Shown: one piece after another, positions 41,915 to 54,023 of the stretch
How the letters are laid out: every line of letters starts with the position of its first letter
Numbering within the stretch: position 1 is the first letter of the stretch
NCBI GenBank assembly: GCA_964566425.1
Contig: CAZMIL010000002.1
Span: forward strand, 9,799 to 73,798
Length of the DNA stretch: 64,000 bases
Direction of reading: 5' to 3'
DNA from: CAZMIL01 sp964566425
GTDB taxonomy: Bacteria > Patescibacteriota > Microgenomatia > UBA1406 > GWC2-37-13
The notes under the pieces: model-generated
What the model was told of the DNA's origin: nothing
The model's input: the letters and a program-made list of their open reading frames with translations, nothing else
Databases searched by the model: none
Program-made: the position numbers and the translations under genes

Positions 41915-43296
41915 AACTATTAGGGAAATCAGTCACAGAACTATTAGACCTTCTTGAAAAAAAAGAACTGTCGAGTGAGGAATTATTTATTTACTTTATG
42001 AAGCGAATAAAAAAATATAATAAAGAGTTAAATTCTTACCTCACTACAGTTGAAAAAGCAGAAGAAAAAGGAGGAAAATTGCTTGGATTGCCCTTGGCGT
42101 ATAAAGATAATTTTTGCACCAATGGTGTAAGAACTACTGCTGCATCCAATGTTTTAAAAGATTTTGTTCCTCCTTATGATGCGACAGTGGTTAGCCGCCT
42201 CAAGGCTGCCGGAGCTACCCTCTTGGGAAAGACCAATATGGATGCATGGGCTCACGGATCCTCTACAGAAACTTCAGACTTTAGGCCAACCAAAAATCCA
42301 TGGGACTTGACTAGATCGCCGGGTGGATCTTCGGGTGGCTCTGCTGCAGCAATAGCAGCGTATTTAGCGCCTGCAGCAATCGGATCTGAAACCGCGGGTT
42401 CGATTCGACAACCTGCCGCTTGGAGCGGTGTAGTCGGCCTGAAACCGACCTATGGAAGAGTCTCCAGATACGGATTAATCGCCATGGGATCATCTCTAGA
42501 TTGTCCAGGTCCTCTAACTCTGACAGTTAAGGATGCAGCTTTACTTTTACAAATTATTGCCGGAAGGGATGATTTTGATGCAACCACGTCCTCGCTTAGT
42601 ATTCCAAATTATCCAAGCTTACTGGCTAAACAAGAGTCGATGACTATTGGACTCGCTGAAGATTATTTTGAAGGAGTAAATATAGAAGTTAAAGAAAGTA
42701 TTGAACAAGCAATTAAAATTTTCAGCAAGTTAGGACACAAAATAAAAAAAATCAAGTTAATTCCTCCCAAATATTCGATTTCCGTTTATACAATAATCCA
42801 ACGCGCAGAGGTAAGTTCAAATTTGGCCCGCTATGACGGTATTCGCTATGGAAACGGCAGGACTTACTTTGGAGAGGAGGCTAAGAGAAGAATCATGCTC
42901 GGAACTTATACTTTGTCCCACGGTTACTACGATGCTTTTTATAAAAAAGCTCAGAGAGTGCGGACATTGATTATAGAAGATTTCAAGCGACTTTTTAATG
43001 AGATTGATGTGATTATCGCCCCGACGACACCAAGCGTAGCCTTAAAGCTTGGCGAATTTGCAAAATATCCTTTTTTTGGTGAAATGATGGATGTCTTAAA
43101 TGAACCGGCCGCCATCGCCGGCATCCCAGCAATAAATATTCCAGCAGGCTTAGACAAAAATAATCTCCCAATTGGTATACAAATAATCGGAAACTATTTT
43201 GCCGAGGAAAAAATTCTCAATTTAGCTGCCCAGTTTGAAGAAGAAACAGGTTTTTTTGGCATCCGCGAGAAAATATTAACTAAATATCCAGACTAA
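41911..43296 (+). CDS. gatA: Asp/Glu-tRNA amidotransferase subunit A
   Basis: Glutaminase subunit of the amidase-signature family that frees ammonia to convert Glu-tRNA(Gln)/Asp-tRNA(Asn). 461 aa; catalytic Lys in LPLAYKDNFCTNGV and the serines of TRSPGGSSGGSAAAIAAYLAPAAIGSETAGSIRQPAAW form the Ser-cisSer-Lys triad. Order gatC-gatA-gatB with minimal spacing. Presence of the complex suggests that direct GlnRS and/or AsnRS are absent from the genome. Confidence 0.96.
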   Translation: MKLLGKSVTELLDLLEKKELSSEELFIYFMKRIKKYNKELNSYLTTVEKAEEKGGKLLGLPLAYKDNFCTNGVRTTAASNVLKDFVPPYDATVVSRLKAAGATLLGKTNMDAWAHGSSTETSDFRPTKNPWDLTRSPGGSSGGSAAAIAAYLAPAAIGSETAGSIRQPAAWSGVVGLKPTYGRVSRYGLIAMGSSLDCPGPLTLTVKDAALLLQIIAGRDDFDATTSSLSIPNYPSLLAKQESMTIGLAEDYFEGVNIEVKESIEQAIKIFSKLGHKIKKIKLIPPKYSISVYTIIQRAEVSSNLARYDGIRYGNGRTYFGEEAKRRIMLGTYTLSHGYYDAFYKKAQRVRTLIIEDFKRLFNEIDVIIAPTTPSVALKLGEFAKYPFFGEMMDVLNEPAAIAGIPAINIPAGLDKNNLPIGIQIIGNYFAEEKILNLAAQFEEETGFFGIREKILTKYPD

Positions 43297-43297
43297 T

Positions 43298-44593
43298 ATG
43301 ACTGATTATATCCCAGTTATCGGTTTAGAAATTCACGTCGAATTAACAACCAAGTCAAAAATGTTTTGCCAATGTTCGACAAACTATTTTGGCAAAACTC
43401 CAAACTCTCAAGTCTGCCCAGTCTGTCTAGGAATGCCGGGCGCACTTCCGGTACCCAATCGCAAAGCGATTGAATATTGTCAATTAATTGGACTTGCTCT
43501 AGGCTGTAAATTGAACTTAGTCTCTAAATTTGACCGCAAACACTATTTTTATCCTGATCTGCCAAAAGGTTATCAAATCAGTCAATATGATGAACCATTG
43601 TGTATTGAAGGTAAAGTAAATCTATATCCGCCCGCAACTAAAATAGAGAGTATTCATGCAATCACTCGCGTCCACATGGAGGAAGATACTGGAAAGCTAA
43701 TTCATCAAGGAGAAGAAAGTTTGGTGGATTTTAATCGTTCGGGCGTACCGTTAGTCGAAATCGTTACCGAGCCGGATTTCAGCGATCCTGAGGAGGTAAA
43801 AGCTTTTCTTAAAGAATTACAGATAATTATTCGTGAATTGGGAGTTTCCAATGCAGATATGGAAAAAGGCAGCATGCGTCTCGAACCAAATATTTCTTTG
43901 CGTTTAAAATCCGAAAAAAGACTCCCAAACTATAAAGTAGAAATAAAAAACATTAATTCTTTTAATTTTGTTAAAAGGGCAATCGAATATGAAATAAAAA
44001 GGCAGACGGAAATTCTAAATAAAGGTCAACAACCAGTACAGGAGACGCGAGGCTTTAATGAAAAAAGAGGGACAACTTTCTCGCAGCGCTCAAAAGAATA
44101 TGCTCATGATTATAGATATTTTCCTGAGCCTGATATTCCAGCAATGATATTTAAATCTGCAGAATTAACACTATTAAAACAGAAGCTTCCCGAGCTTCCT
44201 CGCAAGAGGATGCAAAGATATCAAAAAATAGGTCTAGCAACTCAAGAAGCCTATTTAATCGCCTATAACCGAGAACTTTGGCAGAAGTTCGAAGCTCTGC
44301 TTAAATATTCAGATGCAAAAAGCATAGCCAAAGTTATTATTAATAGGAGAAATCTGTCTCTGGAGGAAACAAAAAAGTACCTACAGCCAAAATCGGAGGA
44401 ATTAAAAGCAAATGAAAAAAACTTAACAAAAGCAATTGAAGAAGTCTTAGAGCGAAATGCTAAAGCAGTTTCGGATTATAAAAAAGGTAAGAAAAATGCA
44501 TTAATGTTTCTTTTGGGGCAAGTTATGAGTGTACTTAAAAGACAAGTAGAAGCAAAGGTAGTTAGAGAAAAAATCCTGGAGAAACTAAAATAA
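43298..44593 (+). CDS. gatB: Asp/Glu-tRNA amidotransferase subunit B
   Basis: Kinase/transamidase subunit that activates the misacylated tRNA. The cradle domain is complete (VIGLEIHVELTTKSKMFCQC, CPVCLGMPGALPVPN, RKHYFYPDLPKGYQISQYD, VHMEEDTGKL, FNRSGVPLVEIVTEPD). At 431 aa it is about 45 shorter than usual; the C-terminal YqeY-like tail domain is compact but ends with the conserved ALMFLLGQVM. Starts one base after the gatA stop. Confidence 0.95.
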   Translation: MTDYIPVIGLEIHVELTTKSKMFCQCSTNYFGKTPNSQVCPVCLGMPGALPVPNRKAIEYCQLIGLALGCKLNLVSKFDRKHYFYPDLPKGYQISQYDEPLCIEGKVNLYPPATKIESIHAITRVHMEEDTGKLIHQGEESLVDFNRSGVPLVEIVTEPDFSDPEEVKAFLKELQIIIRELGVSNADMEKGSMRLEPNISLRLKSEKRLPNYKVEIKNINSFNFVKRAIEYEIKRQTEILNKGQQPVQETRGFNEKRGTTFSQRSKEYAHDYRYFPEPDIPAMIFKSAELTLLKQKLPELPRKRMQRYQKIGLATQEAYLIAYNRELWQKFEALLKYSDAKSIAKVIINRRNLSLEETKKYLQPKSEELKANEKNLTKAIEEVLERNAKAVSDYKKGKKNALMFLLGQVMSVLKRQVEAKVVREKILEKLK

Positions 44594-44599
44594 ATTAGT

Positions 44600-47500
44600 A
44601 TGAGCTTTGTCCATTTACACAATCACACAGAATATTCTTTCTTAGATGGAATGTGCCGTATGGAAGAAGCACTGGAAAAGGCTGCTGGTTTCGGTATGCC
44701 TGCTTTAGCCATCACCGATCATGGGGGTCTCTATGGAGCATTCAAGTTCTATCTTAAAGCTAGAGATCTTGGAATTAAACCCATTATTGGCGTTGAAGCA
44801 TATAAAGCAAAACGTTCAAGATTTGACAAACAAAATGGTGTGGATAGAGATCAAAATCATTTGATTCTATTAGCTAAAAACTTAGCCGGATATAAAAATT
44901 TGCTCAAACTTATCACTCTATCCAATCTGGAAGGTTTTTACTACAAGCCTCGGCTAGATTTTGAGTTGCTTGAAAAATATCATGAAGGTTTGATAGCACT
45001 TTCCGGCTGTTTAAATGGTGAAATTCCCGAATTAATTTTGCTTAATCAGGATAAGGAAGCCGAAAAAAAAGTCAAAAAATATGCAACAATTTTTGATAAT
45101 AATTTTTATTTAGAAATTCAACGACATCCAAAATCCAACGAGCTCAAAAAAGTGAATGAACAACTTATTAAACTTTCACGCAAACTGGGTCTTCCTTTAG
45201 TTGCAACTAATGATAATCACTATCTTAATTCTGAAGATGCGTATGCTCAAGAAGTCTTACTCTGCATTCAAACTCAAAGAACTATTATTGAAAGAAAGAG
45301 ACCGTTATCAATGCTCGACGATCCGGATTATTATTTTAAGTCTCCGGCAGAGATGAAGGGCCAGTTTTTAGATATTCCAGAAGCAATTGATAATACACTG
45401 AAAATTGCCTCGGAATGCGATCTGCAGTTAGAATATGGCAAATTTATTCTTCCCTATTTTAAAACCCCAAATGATGAAAGCCCTGATCTTTATTTACGGG
45501 AATTGGTAAAAAAAAGGGTTTCTCGTCTTAAAGACTATGAACAAAACTCAATTCAAAAAAGACTCGATTATGAATTGAGCGTGATTACAAAAAAAGGTTT
45601 TTCGACTTATTTCCTAATTGTGCAGGATTTTGTTAATTGGGCAAAAGCGAATAATATAGCAGTGGGGCCTGGCAGAGGTTCAGTTGCAGGCTCATTAGTT
45701 GCTTATACTTTAGGAATAACAGATATCAATCCCATAGAATATACCTTGCCCTTTGAGAGATTTCTCAACCCAGAAAGACCAACGCCGCCAGACATTGATA
45801 TTGATTTTGCCGATATTCGTCGTGATGATGTAATGGATTATGTTCGTAAAAAATATGGTGAAAATAAAGTTGCACAAATTATTACCTTTGGAACAATGGA
45901 GGCGAGATTAGCAGTTAGAGATGTCAACAGAGCCTTGGGTCATTCATACGCACAAGGAGATAGATTGGCTAAAATGATCCCACAAGGTAAACAGGGTTTT
46001 CCGATGACAATTGCTCAGGCTCTGGAAGAATCTGTTCCTTTAAAATTTGCTTATCAGACAGAAGCCGACACAAAAAAAATTCTCGACATAGCTCGTAAAT
46101 TAGAAGGTTTACCAAGACACGTTTCTACTCATGCCGCAGGTGTTGTAATCTCGGATGAAGATCTAATGGGATATGTTCCTCTACAAAGAGAGGCAAAAGA
46201 AGGAAGAATTATTACTCAGTATGACATGTATAGTTTGGATTTGAATGCTGTTTCGGACAACAAAGCACTAGGCTTAATGAAAATGGATTTTCTGGGATTG
46301 CGAAATTTAACTATTTTGGAGCAGGCTTTGGATTTAGTAAAAAAAACAGCAGAAAAAAAAATCGACATTCACACAGTACCTCTTGACGATAAGAAAGCTT
46401 ATGAGTTAATCAGTAAAGGTGAAACAATCGGAGTCTTTCAATTGGAATCTTCGGGAATGCGAAGATTAGCCAAGGAATTAAACCCAGAAAAAATAAGCGA
46501 TATCATCGCCATGGTAGCCCTATTTAGACCAGGTCCGATGGAACTTATCCCAAGCTTTCTTGAAGGGAAGAATAATCCACGAAAAATACGCTATCTTCAC
46601 CCGGATTTAAAACCCATTCTTGAAGAAACCTATGGAGTTTTAGTCTATCAAGAACAGATCATGGAAATTGCTAATAAGCTCGCCGGTTATTCAATGAGTC
46701 AAGCTGACAATTTAAGAATGGCTATGGGTAAAAAAAAGAAGAGTCTGATGAAAATTGAAAAAGAAAAATTCATCTCCGGCTGTTTAAAGTATGGTTATAC
46801 AAAAATTCTAGCTGAAAAAATATTTAACTTTATTGAGAAATTTGCAGCTTATGGATTTAATAAACCTCACTCCGCATCATACGCCCTAATTGCATATTGG
46901 ACAGCCTATGTTAAAGCCAACTATCCAGTTGAATTTATGACCGCATTACTTTCCGCAGAGTTACAGGGCGTTGCCGGACCGCAAAGAGAGATCAAAATGG
47001 CTCAAACGATTGAGGAATGCCGTAGAATGAAAATAAAAGTTTTGTCTCCGGATATTAATAAATCAGTTAACAATTTTAAAATTGAAGATTCAGGAATAAG
47101 ATTTGGTCTCTCAGCAATTAAAAATGTCGGTCATGCAGCTATAGAATCTATTTTGGAAGCACGAAAAAGCGGCAAATTCATCAGTTTCAGGGATTTTCTC
47201 TACAGAGTAGATTTACGCAAGGTGAATAAAAAAACAGTAGAGAGTTTAATAAAAGCGGGTGCCTTTATGAAATTTGCTAATCGTGCGACTCTCTTGACCT
47301 ACTATCCTCGGGCGGTAAGTGAAGTTGGAACTCTCAAAACTGAATTTGAGAAGGGACAATTCGGACTGTTTTCTCAGGACGATACCTACAAAAATCTCAG
47401 TGATAAATATGAACTTATTGAAGATTTTTCAGAAGAAGAGATTTTCGGTATGGAGAGGGAGGTTATAGGATTCCTGATCGACAGAAATCCTCTGGAGAAG

Positions 47501-47815
47501 TTTAAAGAGATCATTGCTAAGCGAAGTTCAAAGAAAATAGGCGAAATCTTACCCGACGATGTCAACAAAGAAGTCGTTTTGGCAGGCATTATTAGTGCGA
47601 AAAAAATAATCAAGACGAAACGAGATAATAGTGAAATGGCTTTCATTACAATCTTTGACGAAACAGGCTCATTAGAGTGCGTAATTTTCCCAAAACTCTT
47701 CAAAAAAATTTCCAGTCTTTTGTTCATCAATCAAGTAATCTTTACTCGGGGAAAAGTTACAGATCGTGATAATAAACTTTCACTGATCATCGAAAAGGCA
47801 GTCGAATTAAAATGA
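44600..47815 (+). CDS. dnaE: DNA polymerase III subunit alpha (DnaE)
   Basis: Replicative polymerase. PHP domain at the N-terminus (FVHLHNHTEYSFLDGM, ITDHGGLYGA) with its metal ligands kept, so intrinsic proofreading is possible. Polymerase core has GPGRGSVAGSLVAYTLGIT and PPDIDIDFADIRRDDVMDYV with catalytic Asp residues, then VSTHAAGVVIS and AAYGFNKPHSASYALIAYWTAY. An OB domain follows (VVLAGIISAKKIIKT). 1071 aa; the far C-terminal tail of longer DnaE1 proteins is missing. A TAAAAT box 8 nt before the ATG is compatible with its own leaderless start. Confidence 0.96.
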   Translation: MSFVHLHNHTEYSFLDGMCRMEEALEKAAGFGMPALAITDHGGLYGAFKFYLKARDLGIKPIIGVEAYKAKRSRFDKQNGVDRDQNHLILLAKNLAGYKNLLKLITLSNLEGFYYKPRLDFELLEKYHEGLIALSGCLNGEIPELILLNQDKEAEKKVKKYATIFDNNFYLEIQRHPKSNELKKVNEQLIKLSRKLGLPLVATNDNHYLNSEDAYAQEVLLCIQTQRTIIERKRPLSMLDDPDYYFKSPAEMKGQFLDIPEAIDNTLKIASECDLQLEYGKFILPYFKTPNDESPDLYLRELVKKRVSRLKDYEQNSIQKRLDYELSVITKKGFSTYFLIVQDFVNWAKANNIAVGPGRGSVAGSLVAYTLGITDINPIEYTLPFERFLNPERPTPPDIDIDFADIRRDDVMDYVRKKYGENKVAQIITFGTMEARLAVRDVNRALGHSYAQGDRLAKMIPQGKQGFPMTIAQALEESVPLKFAYQTEADTKKILDIARKLEGLPRHVSTHAAGVVISDEDLMGYVPLQREAKEGRIITQYDMYSLDLNAVSDNKALGLMKMDFLGLRNLTILEQALDLVKKTAEKKIDIHTVPLDDKKAYELISKGETIGVFQLESSGMRRLAKELNPEKISDIIAMVALFRPGPMELIPSFLEGKNNPRKIRYLHPDLKPILEETYGVLVYQEQIMEIANKLAGYSMSQADNLRMAMGKKKKSLMKIEKEKFISGCLKYGYTKILAEKIFNFIEKFAAYGFNKPHSASYALIAYWTAYVKANYPVEFMTALLSAELQGVAGPQREIKMAQTIEECRRMKIKVLSPDINKSVNNFKIEDSGIRFGLSAIKNVGHAAIESILEARKSGKFISFRDFLYRVDLRKVNKKTVESLIKAGAFMKFANRATLLTYYPRAVSEVGTLKTEFEKGQFGLFSQDDTYKNLSDKYELIEDFSEEEIFGMEREVIGFLIDRNPLEKFKEIIAKRSSKKIGEILPDDVNKEVVLAGIISAKKIIKTKRDNSEMAFITIFDETGSLECVIFPKLFKKISSLLFINQVIFTRGKVTDRDNKLSLIIEKAVELK

Positions 47816-47825
47816 CTTGAGTAAT

Positions 47826-47855
47826 TTGACAGAGTGTACAAAAAACTGTTAAAAT
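47826..47855 (+). promoter_or_regulatory. Probable promoter of the ATP synthase operon
   Basis: TTGACA (47826-47831), 18 bp, TAAAAT (47850-47855). The ATG of the first small gene (47856) directly follows the -10 box, so a transcript from this promoter would start inside that frame, about 6 nt downstream. Either the true start codon is further downstream or another promoter is used. Confidence 0.5.
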
Positions 47856-48128
47856 ATGACGGCAGTCGAAAAACAAAAGATAAATAAAGGTTTTGACATT
47901 GAAAAGGCAGGGTTGGAAACCAAGAAAAACAAAAAAAGAGAACAATTTTGGTTAAACCCACTTTTATATAACGTAGGAATTTATTTAATGACGCCAATAT
48001 TATTAGGCGTCTTTATAGGTTTAAGTTTGGATAGATGGTTAAAGACAAAACCTCTTTTTTTAATTTTATTTATAATTTTAGGAACAATTAGTAGTTTTTA
48101 CAATTTTTGGAAAGTCGCTAAAGAATAG
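47856..48128 (+). CDS. AtpZ/AtpI-like ATP synthase assembly protein
   Basis: 90 aa: a charged N-terminal third and two membrane helices (about residues 38-55 and 65-82) in the pattern LMTPILLGVFIGLSLDRWLKTKPLFLILFIILGTISSFYNFWKV, typical of AtpZ/AtpI proteins encoded ahead of atpB. These help assemble the c-ring or carry Mg2+ in other bacteria. One base separates it from atpB. The N-terminus is uncertain because its ATG abuts the predicted -10 box. Confidence 0.75.
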   Translation: MTAVEKQKINKGFDIEKAGLETKKNKKREQFWLNPLLYNVGIYLMTPILLGVFIGLSLDRWLKTKPLFLILFIILGTISSFYNFWKVAKE

Positions 48129-48129
48129 A

Positions 48130-48858
48130 ATGCTGCGAATTAGTATTAAACCTGAATCTGTTTTTACACTTTGGGGTTTCCCGGTAACAAACAGTCTCTT
48201 AATGTCGACAATTGTTTTTATTTTTTTCATTATTGTTGCACTTGCATATCGCTTTGAAGCAAATAAAGAAAGGAAAAGCAGGTGGTTTTACTTTCTAAAT
48301 TTTGGTTTGCGTTTTATTTATTCTTTGTTTGAATCTATTTTCGGTGAAAAGATAAATTACTTTTTCCCACTTTTAGGCGGTTACTTTTTTTTCATTTTAT
48401 TGCAAAACCTTTCGGGACTATTACCTGGAGACGGATCTATCTTGATTAAAACACCTGAAGGAATGGTTCCATTGCTTCGCGGTGATACTACAGATTTGAG
48501 TACTACGGTTGCCCTAGCGCTTATAACTGTCATTTATGCTCAATATATAGGAATAAGAACTCTCGGTTTTGCATCATACATGAGCAAATTTGTCAATTTT
48601 AAAAATCCTCTGGCTTTTTTTGCCGGCATAATCGAGATCGTGTCTGAACTCTCAAGAATTATTTCCTATTCTTTTCGTCTTTTTGGGAATATTTTCGCCG
48701 GCGAGGTAATTATTGCAATTATGGCTTTTTTAATTCCAATTTTAGCCTCATTTCCTTTTTTAATTTTTGAGATATTTGTAAGTTTAATCCAGGCCTTCGT
48801 CTTCGCGATGTTATCAGCTGTATTTTATAATTTAGCCATGCAAAAAGCAGAAGATTAA
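48130..48858 (+). CDS. atpB: F1Fo ATP synthase subunit a
   Basis: Proton-channel subunit of Fo. 242 aa with five to six membrane helices; the essential Arg occurs in IEIVSELSRIISYSFRLFGNIFAGEV, and the last helix pair ends SLIQAFVFAMLSAVFYNLAM. Length is usual. Follows the AtpZ/I-like gene and precedes the c subunit. Confidence 0.95.
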   Translation: MLRISIKPESVFTLWGFPVTNSLLMSTIVFIFFIIVALAYRFEANKERKSRWFYFLNFGLRFIYSLFESIFGEKINYFFPLLGGYFFFILLQNLSGLLPGDGSILIKTPEGMVPLLRGDTTDLSTTVALALITVIYAQYIGIRTLGFASYMSKFVNFKNPLAFFAGIIEIVSELSRIISYSFRLFGNIFAGEVIIAIMAFLIPILASFPFLIFEIFVSLIQAFVFAMLSAVFYNLAMQKAED

Positions 48859-49113
<255 letters not shown>

Positions 49114-49121
49114 ATTAAGCT

Positions 49122-49628
49122 ATGGAAAATCTAGGCATTGATCCTAAACAACTTTTTGCACAGATAATAAATTTCGCCCTTTTTCTTTATATTTTTGCTC
49201 GCTATGTTTCGAAGCCTTTTCTAAAATTTTTAGATGAAGAAAAGAAAAAGGATCAGGAAATTAAAAATGCTCATGAGGAATCTCAAAAGCAGAAAGCTGA
49301 ACTACAAAAAAAAGAGCAGGAAATAGAACATATCTTAAGGAGAGAACGCGAAAAGGTCATCGAAAAAGCACGAAAAGAGAGCGAAATCGTTAAACAACAG
49401 ATTCTTGATGAAGCTAAAGAACAAGCGGAACTAACTAAAAAGAAGGCCGCAAAGCAAATTACTCTTGAAAGAGAAAATATTTATAAAGAAGCACGTGAAA
49501 AAATTAATGAGTTGAGTTTTTATTTGATTAATAGAGCTCTTAAAGATATCTTAACAGAGGATATACGCAAGAAAATTACGCAGCAATTGCTTAAAAATTC
49601 AAATAAAGGAGAATTAAATGAAAATTAA
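49122..49628 (+). CDS. atpF: F1Fo ATP synthase subunit b
   Basis: Peripheral stalk subunit: one N-terminal membrane helix (QLFAQIINFALFLYIFARYV) and a long charged coiled coil of about 125 residues, ending in a short region that should contact delta. 168 aa, usual length. The last 11 nt overlap atpH. Confidence 0.93.
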   Translation: MENLGIDPKQLFAQIINFALFLYIFARYVSKPFLKFLDEEKKKDQEIKNAHEESQKQKAELQKKEQEIEHILRREREKVIEKARKESEIVKQQILDEAKEQAELTKKKAAKQITLERENIYKEAREKINELSFYLINRALKDILTEDIRKKITQQLLKNSNKGELNEN

Positions 49629-49902
49629 ACCTGAAGTTAAACAAGATATCAAAAAATTTATTAAAGAACGACTACGTTCAAAACAACAAGAGATTACTAT
49701 TGTCTCTCCTTACAATTTAACCAAAGAAGAAATACAAGACATAATTCAGCGCTATCCTCAACTCGCGAAAAAAAAAATTGTCCAGCAAGTTGATCAACAA
49801 ATTCTAGCTGGAGTAATTATTAAGCAAGGAACAAAAATTCTGGATCTTTCCTTAGCAAAAAAAATTAAAACTTTACATAATATCGTCAATGAAATTACTT
49901 GA
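49618..49902 (+). CDS. atpH: F1Fo ATP synthase subunit delta, C-terminal domain only
   Basis: 94 aa, about half the usual 175-185. The sequence aligns by eye with the C-terminal part of delta/[22 protein letters not shown], then [29 protein letters not shown], the family signature. The N-terminal six-helix domain that binds the alpha-subunit tails is missing. The start has an SD (AAAGGAG) and overlaps atpF, so it is not a fragment of an interrupted upstream frame. The stop overlaps atpA by 14 nt. Confidence 0.88.
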   Translation: MKIKPEVKQDIKKFIKERLRSKQQEITIVSPYNLTKEEIQDIIQRYPQLAKKKIVQQVDQQILAGVIIKQGTKILDLSLAKKIKTLHNIVNEIT

Positions 49903-51378
49903 TCAATACTTAAAAGCTATCGAAAAAGAGTTAGAGAAAAAGCCAGGTATCCAGCGGGCCGAGGAAAGAGGAACTCTTCTCGAACTTAAAGATGGAGTCG
50001 CTAGTCTTTCTGGTCTGCAGAACGCCTTCTATGGAGAAATTCTCGAATTTGATAATGGCGTTCAAGCTTTTGTTATTGATTTAACCGAGGAAAACATCGG
50101 GGCAGTAATTCTAGGCGAATACGAGAGTCTAAAAATAAACGATACCGTAAAAAGTACCGGGAGAATTTTATCAATTCCTGTTGGAGAAGCATTATTGGGC
50201 AGAGTAATCAATCCTCTGGCGGAGTCATTGGATGGATTAAAAAAACCAAAATTAAGTAAAGAGTATCCAATGGAAAAAATTGCTCCGGGCGTAATTTATC
50301 GGCGGCCGGTTAATACGCCTTTACAAACAGGGCTTAAAATCATCGATGCGCTTATTCCTATCGGCCGAGGACAGAGAGAATTGATTATTGGCGATAGAAG
50401 CACAGGTAAGAGCACCTTAGCAATAGATACAATTATTAATCAAAAAAAAGAGAATGTAGTTTGCATTTACTGTGGAATCGGACAAAAAAACTCTAAGATA
50501 GTAGACGTCATTGAGACTTTACGCAAACATGAAGCTCTTGATTATACAATCGTCGTTAATGCTTCAGCCTCTTCTCCCTCCGCCTTACAATATTTAGCGC
50601 CTTATGCGGCAACAGCCATTGCAGAATATTTTATGGATCAAGGCAAGGATGTCTTGGTTATCTATGATGATCTCTCAAAGCACGCTTGGGCTTACCGTCA
50701 AATGTCGCTAATTTTACGACGCCCTGCTGGAAGGGAAGCTTATCCAGGAGACATTTTTTATCTACATTCAAGATTGCTGGAAAGAGCTTGTCGAGTTGAT
50801 AAAAAATATGGTGGCGGCTCAATTACCGCTTTACCAATCGTAGAGACGCTCGAAGGTGATGTTTCCGGTTATATTCCTACAAATATTATTTCCATTACCG
50901 ATGGGCAAATTTTTTTAGAGACTGAATTATTTAATGCCGGCATCCGCCCTGCCGTCAATATCGGAATTTCGGTTTCTCGCGTCGGTGGAACAGCTCAAAC
51001 CAAAGCTATGAAATCGGTTGCTGGATCTTTGAAACTTGACTTAGCTCAATATCGAGCAATGGCAGCATTTTCGCAATTCGAATCGGATCTGGATGAAGAA
51101 ACCAAAAAACTTCTTGATCGTGGAGCCAAAATGACAGAGATTCTTAAACAAAGGAAAAATCAACCATACTCACTGGCAGACCAGGTTTGTTTACTTTGGG
51201 CTGCTACAAATGGTTATCTGGATAAATTGGAATTAACACAAATTTCTAAATTTGAAGAGGATTTTCTGACTGATTTAAGAACTACAGCCAAAAAACTCAT
51301 CACTAAAATAAATAAAAATAAAGTGCTTGAAAAAACAGACGAGACTGAGCTAAAAAAAATAGTTAATAACAATTTGCC

Positions 51379-51382
<4 letters not shown>
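49889..51382 (+). CDS. atpA: F1Fo ATP synthase subunit alpha
   Basis: Regulatory nucleotide-binding subunit of F1. 497 aa; Walker [77 protein letters not shown] with the conserved arginine-finger region ([14 protein letters not shown]). The N-terminal helix [14 protein letters not shown] that normally binds delta is kept, although delta lacks the matching domain. Confidence 0.97.
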
Positions 51383-53596
<2,214 letters not shown>

Positions 53597-53597
53597 T

Positions 53598-54011
53598 ATG
53601 GCAACTCTGCGTTTGCGTATCATTACGCCTAAAAAGGTCGTTATAGATGAAGAAATCAATGCTTTAACCGTCCCGGGCTCAGAAGGTGAATTGACAATTC
53701 TTCCGCGACATATGAATCTTTTTTGCATGCTTACCGAAGGTGTAGTCAAGATTAAAAAGGGTCAAAACGAGGACTATTTAGCTATCGGCGGGGGATATCT
53801 GGAAACGGATGGCAAATCAGCCAACGTTCTAGTTTCTCGCGCATATCACCAAGAAGAGATTAATCAAGAAATGACCGAAAAAGCTCTCAAGGAGGCAGAA
53901 AAATTGCTCAAAGAAGCAAAAGACGAAAAAACACGCCACGAAGCTCTTTCATCATATAGACGATCAGTGATCGATCTCAAACTGCTCAAAAAGCGCAAAA
54001 GAAAATATTGA
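53598..54011 (+). CDS. atpC: F1Fo ATP synthase subunit epsilon
   Basis: Regulatory rotor subunit. N-terminal beta-sandwich (LRLRIITPKKVVIDEEINALTVPGSEGELTILPRHMNLFCML) and a C-terminal helical hairpin rich in Lys/Glu (residues about 90-137). 137 aa, usual. SD GAGGAGG lies upstream of its ATG. Its TGA stop forms the TGn of the topA extended -10 box. Confidence 0.94.
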   Translation: MATLRLRIITPKKVVIDEEINALTVPGSEGELTILPRHMNLFCMLTEGVVKIKKGQNEDYLAIGGGYLETDGKSANVLVSRAYHQEEINQEMTEKALKEAEKLLKEAKDEKTRHEALSSYRRSVIDLKLLKKRKRKY

Positions 54012-54017
54012 TATAAT
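54009..54017 (+). promoter_or_regulatory. topA promoter (extended -10)
   Basis: TGA-TATAAT, where the TGA is the atpC stop codon. Six nt (AACTGG) separate the box from the topA ATG, so the predicted start site is the first base of the start codon. No -35 match is seen. Confidence 0.55.
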
Positions 54018-54023
54018 AACTGG

